DNA of 33,680 bases from a virus. The notes under the pieces were generated by a model. That model saw only the letters and a program-made list of their open reading frames with translations. It had not been told where the DNA came from and did not search any database. The translations under genes and the position numbers were made by a program. The stretch spans positions 1-33,680 of the IMG/VR virus record IMGVR_UViG_3300035070_001969. One strand, given 5' to 3'. Position 1 is the stretch's first letter, and each line of letters starts with the position of its first letter. Of this stretch, positions 1-10,264 are shown in pieces.

Positions 1-2
1 GT

Positions 3-233
3 ACATCGTTTACACAACAAATGACAGAAGCTAGACAGTTTAGAGATGAAGATAGATCTGCTGCGTTATTAGATAATGCTCAAGCGCAGATGTTACAAGC
101 TAGACAAGCTTCACAAGCTGGTTTTGCTAGTGCATTAGGTAGCGCTAGTAGTATTGCGTTAGGTGGTCTTATAGGTGAAGGAAAATTTGGAGAAAATTTA
201 TTGAAAAACTTTACTGATCCAGACCAAGATTAA
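3..233 (+). CDS. 3' end of a virion-type gene (partial), T7 gene 14 position
   Basis: The frame is open to the left edge, with no stop upstream of the first in-window ATG (position 21), so this is probably the C-terminal part of a longer protein. A short protein starting at 21 is also possible. The visible part is Gln/Ala-rich and helical, then has a small-residue segment (ALGSASSIALGG) that could touch a membrane, and ends in an acidic tail. It lies 14 bases before a 693-codon gene and a 2622-codon gene. By position this matches the internal virion protein B slot (T7 gp14) of podoviruses. No sequence motif confirms that, so the role is inferred from order only. Confidence 0.6.
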   Translation, partial: TSFTQQMTEARQFRDEDRSAALLDNAQAQMLQARQASQAGFASALGSASSIALGGLIGEGKFGENLLKNFTDPDQD

Positions 234-247
234 AAGAAAATAAAATT

Positions 248-2329
248 ATGAGTTATAGAAATCCAAGATTTTTTAAAGAAGATTACACGTTAATAAATAG
301 AAGTTTTCAAACTGCTTTTAGAGAAGGCATGAAGGGTGCTTTAGAGTATTATAGTAATATAGAAAAAGAACAAGAAGAATACGAATCAGATGTTCAGGTA
401 AGATCTGACTTAATGAAGCAAGATATTGCTGGTTTAAAAGGTTTACAAGCTGATACTCAAGCAGAAATATTAAAAAGTGTTAATGAGTTTTATAGTGGCG
501 CTACAAAAGTTGATTTTGGTGGTAAAAAAAGCGCAGGGTTTTTTGCTAAAAACCTTAATCAAGAAAGAAGATCAGATGTAGATTTAGATTTAGCTGCGCA
601 AAATTTTTCAGCTGCAGCACAACCATTAAATGCTTTATTTCAAGTGTTACCTGAATTAGATGAAAAAGGTGGTTTAAATAAAAGTTCAGAAACATACTTA
701 GAATACGCAGCTGTTATTAAAGCTGCTAGAAATGGTTTTCAAAGTAAAAATCCAGAAATAGCTAAACAATTTGAATTTCAAAACAAAGGTAATAATGATT
801 TTGATATGAATATCAAAATAGAAAATCCAAAGTGGCGTAATGGCGATCCACCAGATAAAAAATATATCGATGTTGATTCTAAGTTATTAGCCTCATACAT
901 AGGTAATAATAATCCAGCTGACTTAGAAAGATACAAAGAGGCTTACAGTGGTGAAAAAGGTGTAATTAAAAGTATTCAAGGTGATTTTGAAACTAGAGCA
1001 GATGAAATTTTTGCTGAAGGTAAAGTACCAGCTAAAGATGTAGATGGTTTTGCTGTAACACCTGAAAAATATTTAAAAAGCAGTGTAGATGAATATGTAA
1101 ATGTTGTTAAGACTTCTGCTAAAGGTATACCAGGTGGTGAAAGTATGATTACAGATATATTTAACAACAGTGTAAACTTTGGTTATTCAAAAAGATATAG
1201 TATGCTTACTGAAGCTAGTGAAGATAACCCGTTGCTTAAAACATTAGTTGATTTAGCAGAAGGTGATACTGGTGAAAATGGTATATTTGAAAAAAGAGAG
1301 ATAATAGCTGATTTACTAGAAACAAAACATAACGACACTAGTTTAAATGTATCGTTGTTAAAAAAGCTAGGCCTTAAAGGTGAAAATGTACAAACAACAA
1401 TTGAAGCTTTAAATAATGTTAAAGACAATATGGTTTCTGAAAAAATATATCTTGATCTGTATGCGCAAGGTTTAACAAGTAAGTATAGAAAAGCAGATGA
1501 AATAGTTGAACCTGATACACCAGAAGTAAAAAAAGCAACAGCCGATGAAAAAAATAGAGCTACAGGATTAAATTATGGCGCGAGGGTAGCAAATGAAATA
1601 GGTTCTTTTGTGGGTGAAATGGCTATAGAAAAAATAGAAGCTGGTGATGATTGGGAAGGACCTAAAGTACCTTCGTTAGTTGATAGTAATTATGATTACT
1701 ACGATGTTGAAGAAGGTAAATATGACGATGCTGTAAATAAATTTAAAGGAACTAAAGTTGATACCAAAGATGGTGTTAGATTTATAGATGAAGTTAACTA
1801 CGATCCAATGAGTAAACAGTTAACGTTTGGATATGATCAAAAAAGAGGTATAAAGTACCAAGTACAAAAAGAAGATGGTACATATGAAGATACTTACGGA
1901 GATTTACCTGAAAAAACTGATATTCTTGATTTATCTAATCCTACTGATTTTGAAAAGCTTTACGTTAGAAGAGGAGTTGAAGTTAGCAAAACAGGAAAAG
2001 ATGCTCAAAACTACAGAAACGATGCTCAAGTCTTTGTTATGGAATACGCAAAAACTAATTTATATAGACATTTACTAGATACAGGTACAGAAGCTGGCGA
2101 TGTGCACAAACCTACATCAGATAACCCATTTGGTGATCAAGGATCAATGCATAAGTATGTTAGTATGGTAGCAAAACAAGATCCTAAATACTTCATACGT
2201 GCTATGGATAATGCAGCAACAGCAAGTAAAGATTTATTTAATAGACTTAAAGATCAATACGTTGAATACGGAGGTCGAACTATGACAGTTAAAGCTCTTA
2301 TGGTAGAGTTAGAAACAAAAAACTTATAA
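248..2329 (+). CDS. Large virion-type protein, T7 gene 15 position
   Basis: This is a 693-residue, highly charged, mostly helical protein without signal peptide, membrane segment or recognised catalytic motif. The start sits in AAAATTATG, typical of this genome. The length is close to T7 gp15 (747 residues), an internal core protein ejected into the host, and the gene directly precedes a giant gp16-like gene, the same order as T7 14-15-16. The assignment therefore rests on order, size and composition rather than on any motif. The N-terminus has a coiled-coil-prone stretch (about residues 35-75). An unrelated structural or ejection protein remains possible. Confidence 0.8.
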   Translation: MSYRNPRFFKEDYTLINRSFQTAFREGMKGALEYYSNIEKEQEEYESDVQVRSDLMKQDIAGLKGLQADTQAEILKSVNEFYSGATKVDFGGKKSAGFFAKNLNQERRSDVDLDLAAQNFSAAAQPLNALFQVLPELDEKGGLNKSSETYLEYAAVIKAARNGFQSKNPEIAKQFEFQNKGNNDFDMNIKIENPKWRNGDPPDKKYIDVDSKLLASYIGNNNPADLERYKEAYSGEKGVIKSIQGDFETRADEIFAEGKVPAKDVDGFAVTPEKYLKSSVDEYVNVVKTSAKGIPGGESMITDIFNNSVNFGYSKRYSMLTEASEDNPLLKTLVDLAEGDTGENGIFEKREIIADLLETKHNDTSLNVSLLKKLGLKGENVQTTIEALNNVKDNMVSEKIYLDLYAQGLTSKYRKADEIVEPDTPEVKKATADEKNRATGLNYGARVANEIGSFVGEMAIEKIEAGDDWEGPKVPSLVDSNYDYYDVEEGKYDDAVNKFKGTKVDTKDGVRFIDEVNYDPMSKQLTFGYDQKRGIKYQVQKEDGTYEDTYGDLPEKTDILDLSNPTDFEKLYVRRGVEVSKTGKDAQNYRNDAQVFVMEYAKTNLYRHLLDTGTEAGDVHKPTSDNPFGDQGSMHKYVSMVAKQDPKYFIRAMDNAATASKDLFNRLKDQYVEYGGRTMTVKALMVELETKNL

Positions 2330-2338
2330 TATTAAATC

Positions 2339-5300
2339 ATGAACAGAGAGGAATATAAACAACTTCTTGTAGATAAAGGCTACGATGAGGAAATAATTAA
2401 TGAACTATTAGAAGAATACGACATTAATTTGGGAAAGATAACAGGTGCCACGACTGTGGGTGCGAACGCGGCGCCGGACATAACAGCACCAGAAGATACG
2501 GGCTTAACTTCGGAGATATCTTTATCGGATTATCCATCACTAGCAACAACTGTAAAAAAGGATAGAAAAGTACCTAGAGGAGATGAATTTGGTACTATTG
2601 ATACTATTACAGAAGACGTACCTACAGATTTTTACACTGAGCTTTCTAAAACATTAGATGAAAAAGTAGTAGATAAATATTTAAAAGGTAAAACAAAAGA
2701 AGAAGCAAGACAAGTAGATACAGACGAAGTACTAAACGACGTTTTTAATAACATACAGTCTCAGTATATTGCTAATGATCCTTTTATAAAAGCTAAAAAC
2801 AAGCAGTATACAGCTTTAATCCAACCACAAATAGATGCGCTAAAAGATAAATATTCTAAATTAGCTAAAGAATCATCAACATCAGAATTATCTTTTGAAA
2901 ATGAATTTAATCTAGCAGAACTAGATAAAAAGTTTCAAGAAGAATATAAAGAGTTGTACGCAGGTTTTAACGACGATGTAGACGTACAAAAACGACTACA
3001 AGCATATGTGAGTGTTGCTAATAAATATAGTACAGATGTATCTAGAAAACTAGGTAGAAACAAAGATGCTATTTTTAGAGCAATTGATGTTGATATACCT
3101 ATAATAAGTGATTTAGGTGAAGGTATATACCAAGGGTCAATGAATGCTGCTCAAGGCTTTTCAGGTGTTGAGTTGCAAATGCAGCAGAAAGGAATACAAG
3201 AAGCTTCTAGGGAACTAGAAAGATTAGGAAAATTAAACCCTGAAGATGAATCTATTTGGATAACAAATATCGTCCCAAAAGAAACTGAATTTGATAAACC
3301 AAAAATAGAAAAACAAACAGGTACTGTAGCTGAAAACATTAAGTTTCAAGAAGAGAAAATTAAAAAAGCTACGGAAAAGTTCGAAAAAACACTTTTACCT
3401 TATTTAAAAAGACAAGATGATTTGCAATTATTTAATCCAACTGATTTTTCAGATGGAGTTAGTTTTGGTGAGGCTTTTAGAACATTAGGTCAATCATTAC
3501 CTTATATGGGCATGGCGGTTGTTCCTTATGTTGGTATACCTTTGGTATCAGCAACAATGTATGGTCAAGCTAGAAGAGATATACTAGCTAATCAAATGTC
3601 TGATAAGTATAAAATACCAGTTGAAGATCTTACAGCTAAAGACTATATTAAATTTGCAAAAGAAGAAGAAGAAAACGTAAACGAGTTTTATGTAGCTGCT
3701 GGAGCAGTTGCTGCTGGTTATTTAGAAAGAATAGGTGCTAGTAGAGTAATGAAAGGTGTTGGTAAAGCTATGGGTGTTGGAGATGATGTAAAGCAAGTTT
3801 TTGGATCTTTATTAAAAGGTCATTATAACAGAGTTGCTAAAAGCGCTGTTCAACAAGGTAAAAACATGAACTTTAGTGGTTTAATTGAGCTTGGCACTGA
3901 AGTAGGTCAAGAAACAGTATTAGGTTTATCACAGTTTATGAGTGATAAAAACGATGAATCTGGTACTTTTTTAAATAATAGGTATGTAAAAGCTGATCAA
4001 TTGTTTCAAGCTGGTGCTGGAGGTTATATAGTTGGTGCTATGTTACCTGGTATAGGCGGTATTGGTAAACAAAGTATAATAGAGTTAAGGCAAGCAGCAA
4101 GAAACTTTTCTACTAAATTTGATATATCTAATAACTATGCTGTGTCAAATGAATTTTTTGGTAGTATAAGAGCTGAAATACAAAAAAGATATAATAATGG
4201 TAATTTAAACTCAGACAACTATAAAGCTGAGATGGATTACTTAGAATCACTAGAAGCAGCTGGCAGAACATTTAGATTAAACCCTGACTTAAAAGCAAAA
4301 GACAAAAACAAGATATTCAACAACATGTTGAAGAAAGATGATCTAGTAAGAAGAATTAACACCGAACAAAAAAGAGACGTCCCAAATGATGTTTTAATAG
4401 AAAAGCTTAAAAAACAAGCTGCTTTACTTAATATTGATACAGAAAACATACTTGGTATTGATTTTGTTGAAAAAGCGTCTAAACAACTTATGGCTGCTGG
4501 TGTTATAAATAAAGACACTACTGTAGAGGGCACAACTACTGAAGAGTTAATTGCTAAAGGTTATGATAAAAAAGAAATTGGTGATGGAGTTTTTGATCCT
4601 GAAACTAATACTTTATTTGTTAATAGAGACTCTGATAAAAAAGGTATAGTTACTACAGCACAGCACGAGTTTTTACACCCATTAACAAAGGCTATGATAG
4701 CATCAGGTAAAATAGATGCTATGACTATAAAAAACATGGTTAATAAGTATGATACTAATGGTTATGTTCAAAGCAGGATAAAAGATGAACCACAGACTTA
4801 TACGCCTGCGTATATGGAAAAAAACCCAGACGAGTATATGGCTTTGTTTGGTGAAGGTGTTTTGGAAGGCGAAATAGATATTGAAAATAATCCTAATACT
4901 GCTTTAAATTTCTTTAAAAAATTATTTAACACAGGTGGTATTAAAGGTGAAATAGATTTTGGAACTACTGAAGGACTAAAGAACTTTGTGGTAGAATATG
5001 CTAAATCAAATAAAAAAGGTAAGCTTACAGATAAATTAACAAGTAGTTTAAAAGGTGTTACTCCAGCTAAAGGTGGTGATATAGCGCTTAGTTCTAGACT
5101 ACAACCAAGACTTGAGTCAGAGTTTAACGGTAACGCTAGATCGATGTTAAACCAGACGTTGTCTAGTACACCTGATGGTAGAGTTGTTGATGGTATGACT
5201 GTACCTTTTACTGAAAGCGATTTTGGTCAAGAAATAGGTGGTGTTGTAGAAAATCAAACACAAAGATTATTTGACAAGATACCACAAGATTTAACAAGAG

Positions 5301-8300
5301 TATTAAACGAAGATAGATTTAAAGCTAGACAAATGTTTAAGGATCAAATGGTAATGGAAGCAGCAGCTATATTACAAAATGAATGGGATCCATCAAAACA
5401 AAGAAGCCAAAGTTTAGATAGTTGGCTAACACAGTTAATGGTACAAAGATCACAAAGTTTAGCAAAACGTATGGGTATACAAGATACTTTTGCTTCAGAA
5501 ACTACAGGTCAAGAAGTTGATACTAGTGAAGAAACTGTACAGGTAGATACTGAGTTTGTAAATATAAGAGAAGGCGCTTTTCAAATAGAAACTGGTAGTC
5601 CTCAGTATGAAAAAATAATAAACAAAGTAAAAGATATTATTACTAGAAAAAAACTTGTTAAAAGAAGCGGTAAAGAAGTAGTGCTTGACTTTAACAATAA
5701 AAACCTTAGAAAAGATTTAAATGAAATATTTCAAAAAGAAATAAGAAAAATATTAATATCTGAAGGTTTAATACCTAAAAACGTAGATGACTACAAAGCT
5801 TGGTTAGGAAAGAATAAAAAAAGAATATGGTCTAAGCTTTCACAAGATGTTATTAATAAAAGATTTAAAGATTTAACTACAAAGGTTGTTGATAGACAAA
5901 CCAGAAAGCAGTCTAAACTTAATTTAAATATTAAGAATTTAAATGCTGGTAACGCTTTATTTGTAAAAGATAATATAGATACTGATGCTTTTGTAAAATA
6001 TTTTGAAGGTAGAGCAAGAAAAGAATCATTAGGTCAAGCATTAGCTATAGAGCTTGCAAACGATGCTACTCTGCAGGTCATGGGTGATCCTGATGTTTTA
6101 TTGAAAAGAGATGAAAAAGGTTTAAACAAAGGTACTATGCAAAACGAATCAGCCGTACAAGCTATGGCTAAAGTAGTACAGAGACCTGTTGACCTTGTGT
6201 TTAGTAAAAGAGCTGCTAAATTATCACAAAGTACTGATCCTGAAGCTGTAAAAGATTACAACGAAATAAGAAAAATATTAATAAGCAAAGATTTTATAGA
6301 TGATTTAAAGATGTATGCTTCTGAACCTGCTGGCTCTAAGTTTAACGGTATACATAGGATACTACAACATCATTTACGTAAAGCAAAAGATGAAGGTAAA
6401 ATAACAACTGTTAAAATAGGTGAATTAACCGCAATAGGTAACGAGTTTGTTCCTAAGTTTATAAAAACAAATTTTGCACACAATTTAGACGTTAAGAATA
6501 TAGCTGAAAAAACAGCTAATTATTTATTAGCAAATCATGATTTAAATAGAGATGTTATTTCTATAAAATATGGTGGTTTAGACGGTAACAATGGTTTTGA
6601 TAAATCAGATATAAATTTAATAAACAATGCTAGATTAGGTTATAAAGATTTTAAAGATGCTGTAGAGCAAGGTTTTATAATGGATGGTGATACAAAAATT
6701 CCTTTACCATTAGATCCCGCTAACTTAAGCATAGTAATAAATCACTCATGGCAACCTGATTCTATTGGTGGTTTTATATTAACTAAAGATCCTGCTGGAA
6801 TAAGAATAAAACAAAGTGAAGTTAAGCCACATCCTAAAGGCTCAAGAACATCTACGTTTAGAAGTATAAACGACTTTAATAAAAATGTTGGTGAATTTAA
6901 AGTTACGCAAAACAAAGGTGTAACGTTAGGTAAAAAAGATCCTTATTTAAAAGACACAAATCAAAACATAAATCCAAGCGATTATAATGGTATTAGAACC
7001 GAAGGTTTAAAATATAAACAAATATTAAAAGATACTATTGAAACATATAGAATATTAAATCAATACGGTTATATAACTAACAAACAGATGAGGGTTCATA
7101 TAGAAGCTTTATTTCAAGACACAGGTGGTTTAGGTAGAAAAGCTGCTGAACTTACATTAATACCAACTGTTCGTAAAGATGTTATGTCTAAGTTACTAGG
7201 TATTGACCCTAATGACGTTTTTGTATTTGAGCATATGATACCTGCTAACGTAGTGGCTAATTTAGCATATGAATATATTATTTCAGGATCAGCAAAATCA
7301 AAGAAAAATTTAGATGCTGAGTTAAAAAACTACAAAGGTGCTATTATACCTAAAGCTATAGATGATATAATAAAAGATAGAGGCCAGCAAAGCAACATGG
7401 GTGTTAGACATGAGTTTGGTAAAGATCCGTTAGATACTAGATACAAAGAAGTAATGAGCTTTATGGAGTTACATGATCTTGAAAACGGTGGTACCGTTGG
7501 CTCGAACAACTTTGTGTATAGCAAACGTAGTAAAGAAGCTTTAATAGATAAAGCTATTGAAATGGCAAGAAGAACAGACGCTCCTAAAAAAGGTATAACT
7601 GTTATGGACTTTGATGACACCATTGCTAAAACAAAAAGCATGATTGGTGTAACTACAAAAGACGGTAAATTTATAAAAATAGACGCAACACAGTTTGCTC
7701 TACAGTCTGCTGCTTTAGAAGAACAAGGAGCTATATTTGATTTTTCAGAATTTAACGAAGTAAAAAAAGGTCAAAAAGGTCCTTTGTTTGATGTTATTAA
7801 AAAGCGTGTAGAGAAGTTTGGTAACAAAGATGTTTTTATATTAACAGCAAGACCACAGGCAGCAGCTCCAGCTATTAAAAAGTTTTTATCAGACAATGGT
7901 GTTGATATACCTTTAGAAAATATAACAGGTTTAGAAAATGGTACGCCTGAGGCAAAAGCTGATTTTATGATAGCTAAAGCAGCTGATGGTTATAATGATT
8001 TTTACTTTGCTGATGACGCTATTAAAAACGTTAAAGCTGTTAAAGATGTACTAGACATTGTAGATGTTAAATCAGATATACAACAAGCTAGAGAAGATGT
8101 TGTATACAGTAAGCGTGGTAAGAAAAGCCAAAGATTTAACGAGATACTAGAAGAAACAAAAGGCATAAGAGCTGAGACAACATACTCAGACGCGGCTGGT
8201 AAAGCAAGAGGTGATGGTACTGGTAATTGGAATATATTTATAGAGCCATCAGCAGAAGATTTTGGAGGTTTATTATTACAGTTTGCAGGCAAGGGAAAGC

Positions 8301-10207
8301 AAGGTGAAGCTCATAAAGAGTTTTTTGAAGAAACATTATTAAAACCTATAACTAGAGGTATTGATGCTATAAATCGAGCTAAGCAACAAATTAGAAACGA
8401 TTACGAAGCTCTTAAACAAGAAATGCCTAGCATACATAAGATGTTAAGGAACGATACTGGTTATAATAAATTTACTTATGACACAGCTATAAGAGTTTAT
8501 TTATGGAATAAAAATGGTATGGAAATACCTGGTTTATCTAAAACAGATGTTAAAAAACTTACAGCTATTGTTAAAGGTGATCCTGACATGGAGGCTTTTG
8601 CTAATAAAATAAGCGCAATAAGTAAATTAGATGAAGGTTACGTAAAGCCAGATGATATTTGGTTAACAAGCTCAATAGGTTTAGATTTAACAGCTATAAA
8701 TCAATTAGGTAAAAGATCTGATTATTTAAAAGAGTTTGTAGAAAATAAAAATGAAATATTTAGTCCTGAAAACTTAAATAAAGTACAAGCTGTATACGGT
8801 ACTGATTTTAGAGAAGCATTAGAAGATCTTATATATAGAATAGAAAAAGGTAGCAATAGAACATTTGGTCAAAATAAAGCCGTTAACAAATGGATGGACT
8901 GGATTAATAACGCAACTGGTACTATTATGTTTCTTAACACTAGATCAGCTGTTATGCAAACAATATCTTTTACAAACTTTATAAATTATTCAGATAATAA
9001 TATATTTGCAGCTGGTAAAGCTTTTGCTAATCAAACTCAGTTTTGGGAAGATTTTGGCATGATATTTAATTCTGACTTCTTAAAACAAAGACGTGGTGGT
9101 ATGACGCAGGATGTAAACTGGCAAGAAATAAGTGAGCAAGTTAAGGGTCATAAAGATCCAGTAAGAAAAGCTATTGCGGTGTTACTTCAAAAAGGTTTTG
9201 TATTTACACAAATGGCTGATAGTTTTGCAATTGCATTAGGTGGTTCTACTATGTACAGAAATAGAACAGAAGCATACATGAAGAATAAAAACATGTCTAG
9301 AGAAGCTGCTGAAGAACAAGCGTTTTTAGATTTTCAAGTAATAGCAGAAACAACACAGCAATCAGGTAGACCAGATCTTATATCTAAACAACAAGCTGGA
9401 CCATTAGGTAGAGTGATACTAGCATTTCAAAACGTAACAATGCAGTACAACAGGTTTTCTAAGAAAGAAATATTAGATTTTGCTAAAGGTAGAAGAGTTA
9501 AAGATCCTGTTACAGGTGGTTATCATACTTTAGCAAAAAGTAGAATGATACAGTTGTCAAGAGTTACTTACTACGTAGGTATGCAAAACTTGGTATTCAA
9601 CGCTATGCAAAATGCTATTTTTGCGCTAGCATTTGATGATGATGAGAAAGATGAAAAAGCAAAAGAAAAGTACAACAACATAGCAAATGGTATGGCTGAT
9701 TCAGTACTTAGAGGTATGGGTATAAAAGGTGCTATAGTAGCCATGTTGAAAAACACAATAATGGAATTTAAAAAGCAATCTGATAAACCTTCAAATAGAG
9801 CTGATTACGGTTATGTGTTAGTTGAAGCTTTCAATATATCACCACCTATTGGCAGTAAGGCTAGAAAAACATATTCAGCTTTACAAACCTATAAATTTAA
9901 TAAAAAAGAAATGATGCAGATGGGGCTTGATATAGACAACCCTGCTATTGAAGCTAGTTCTAACTTAATATCTGCTGCAACTAACGTGCCTACTGATAGA
10001 GTATATTATAAAATACAAAGTACAAGAGAAGTGCTAAACAACGAACATGAAGCTTGGCAACGTATGGCGGTGGCTCTTGGTTGGAGAACTTGGCAAGTAG
10101 GTATAGAAGATGATGAGCCTAGTAAAAAACCTAAACCAGATCCAAGGTTAAAGGAAAAAAATAAAGTTAGATCAAGACAGCTTACAAACCCAAGAAAAAT
10201 AAAATAA
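2339..10207 (+). CDS. Giant multidomain internal virion/ejection protein (polyprotein-like), T7 gene 16 position
   Basis: This 2622-residue protein is about twice the length of T7 gp16 and follows the gp15-position gene by 9 bases. A hydrophobic Gly/Ala segment lies around residues 380-480. A zincin-like motif HEFLH is at 776-780, with a downstream acidic EYMALFGE stretch. A HAD-like domain spans about 1750-1910, with DFDDT as motif I, FILTARPQ as motif II, and YFADDAIKN at its end. The final 700 residues are helix-rich and include a stretch like AFLDFQVIAETTQQSGRPD. A motif of the type hydrophobic-aromatic-S-K/S-R recurs near residues 918, 1289, 1728 and 1924, the last two flanking the HAD domain. 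Seen directly: motifs and length. From family knowledge: such proteins are packaged and ejected with DNA. Inferred: proteolytic maturation or modular polyvalent action. No lysozyme/SLT motif like that of T7 gp16 was found. Confidence 0.85.
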   Translation: MNREEYKQLLVDKGYDEEIINELLEEYDINLGKITGATTVGANAAPDITAPEDTGLTSEISLSDYPSLATTVKKDRKVPRGDEFGTIDTITEDVPTDFYTELSKTLDEKVVDKYLKGKTKEEARQVDTDEVLNDVFNNIQSQYIANDPFIKAKNKQYTALIQPQIDALKDKYSKLAKESSTSELSFENEFNLAELDKKFQEEYKELYAGFNDDVDVQKRLQAYVSVANKYSTDVSRKLGRNKDAIFRAIDVDIPIISDLGEGIYQGSMNAAQGFSGVELQMQQKGIQEASRELERLGKLNPEDESIWITNIVPKETEFDKPKIEKQTGTVAENIKFQEEKIKKATEKFEKTLLPYLKRQDDLQLFNPTDFSDGVSFGEAFRTLGQSLPYMGMAVVPYVGIPLVSATMYGQARRDILANQMSDKYKIPVEDLTAKDYIKFAKEEEENVNEFYVAAGAVAAGYLERIGASRVMKGVGKAMGVGDDVKQVFGSLLKGHYNRVAKSAVQQGKNMNFSGLIELGTEVGQETVLGLSQFMSDKNDESGTFLNNRYVKADQLFQAGAGGYIVGAMLPGIGGIGKQSIIELRQAARNFSTKFDISNNYAVSNEFFGSIRAEIQKRYNNGNLNSDNYKAEMDYLESLEAAGRTFRLNPDLKAKDKNKIFNNMLKKDDLVRRINTEQKRDVPNDVLIEKLKKQAALLNIDTENILGIDFVEKASKQLMAAGVINKDTTVEGTTTEELIAKGYDKKEIGDGVFDPETNTLFVNRDSDKKGIVTTAQHEFLHPLTKAMIASGKIDAMTIKNMVNKYDTNGYVQSRIKDEPQTYTPAYMEKNPDEYMALFGEGVLEGEIDIENNPNTALNFFKKLFNTGGIKGEIDFGTTEGLKNFVVEYAKSNKKGKLTDKLTSSLKGVTPAKGGDIALSSRLQPRLESEFNGNARSMLNQTLSSTPDGRVVDGMTVPFTESDFGQEIGGVVENQTQRLFDKIPQDLTRVLNEDRFKARQMFKDQMVMEAAAILQNEWDPSKQRSQSLDSWLTQLMVQRSQSLAKRMGIQDTFASETTGQEVDTSEETVQVDTEFVNIREGAFQIETGSPQYEKIINKVKDIITRKKLVKRSGKEVVLDFNNKNLRKDLNEIFQKEIRKILISEGLIPKNVDDYKAWLGKNKKRIWSKLSQDVINKRFKDLTTKVVDRQTRKQSKLNLNIKNLNAGNALFVKDNIDTDAFVKYFEGRARKESLGQALAIELANDATLQVMGDPDVLLKRDEKGLNKGTMQNESAVQAMAKVVQRPVDLVFSKRAAKLSQSTDPEAVKDYNEIRKILISKDFIDDLKMYASEPAGSKFNGIHRILQHHLRKAKDEGKITTVKIGELTAIGNEFVPKFIKTNFAHNLDVKNIAEKTANYLLANHDLNRDVISIKYGGLDGNNGFDKSDINLINNARLGYKDFKDAVEQGFIMDGDTKIPLPLDPANLSIVINHSWQPDSIGGFILTKDPAGIRIKQSEVKPHPKGSRTSTFRSINDFNKNVGEFKVTQNKGVTLGKKDPYLKDTNQNINPSDYNGIRTEGLKYKQILKDTIETYRILNQYGYITNKQMRVHIEALFQDTGGLGRKAAELTLIPTVRKDVMSKLLGIDPNDVFVFEHMIPANVVANLAYEYIISGSAKSKKNLDAELKNYKGAIIPKAIDDIIKDRGQQSNMGVRHEFGKDPLDTRYKEVMSFMELHDLENGGTVGSNNFVYSKRSKEALIDKAIEMARRTDAPKKGITVMDFDDTIAKTKSMIGVTTKDGKFIKIDATQFALQSAALEEQGAIFDFSEFNEVKKGQKGPLFDVIKKRVEKFGNKDVFILTARPQAAAPAIKKFLSDNGVDIPLENITGLENGTPEAKADFMIAKAADGYNDFYFADDAIKNVKAVKDVLDIVDVKSDIQQAREDVVYSKRGKKSQRFNEILEETKGIRAETTYSDAAGKARGDGTGNWNIFIEPSAEDFGGLLLQFAGKGKQGEAHKEFFEETLLKPITRGIDAINRAKQQIRNDYEALKQEMPSIHKMLRNDTGYNKFTYDTAIRVYLWNKNGMEIPGLSKTDVKKLTAIVKGDPDMEAFANKISAISKLDEGYVKPDDIWLTSSIGLDLTAINQLGKRSDYLKEFVENKNEIFSPENLNKVQAVYGTDFREALEDLIYRIEKGSNRTFGQNKAVNKWMDWINNATGTIMFLNTRSAVMQTISFTNFINYSDNNIFAAGKAFANQTQFWEDFGMIFNSDFLKQRRGGMTQDVNWQEISEQVKGHKDPVRKAIAVLLQKGFVFTQMADSFAIALGGSTMYRNRTEAYMKNKNMSREAAEEQAFLDFQVIAETTQQSGRPDLISKQQAGPLGRVILAFQNVTMQYNRFSKKEILDFAKGRRVKDPVTGGYHTLAKSRMIQLSRVTYYVGMQNLVFNAMQNAIFALAFDDDEKDEKAKEKYNNIANGMADSVLRGMGIKGAIVAMLKNTIMEFKKQSDKPSNRADYGYVLVEAFNISPPIGSKARKTYSALQTYKFNKKEMMQMGLDIDNPAIEASSNLISAATNVPTDRVYYKIQSTREVLNNEHEAWQRMAVALGWRTWQVGIEDDEPSKKPKPDPRLKEKNKVRSRQLTNPRKIK

Positions 10208-10264
10208 CTATTAAAAGTATAGCGAAAACAAGTGATTACTTAAACTATAACAACTTTACTACAG

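Noticed and set aside
7330-7641. Minus-strand open frame of 103 codons within the giant virion gene
   Set aside because: It is antisense to the start of the HAD-like domain and has no motif or plausible start context.
7602-8060. HAD-like domain as the missing Kdo-8-P phosphatase (KdsC)
   Set aside because: It is embedded in a giant virion protein, far from the Kdo operon and on the other strand. Motifs DFDDT and FILTARPQ are general to the HAD superfamily, so there is no basis for that link.
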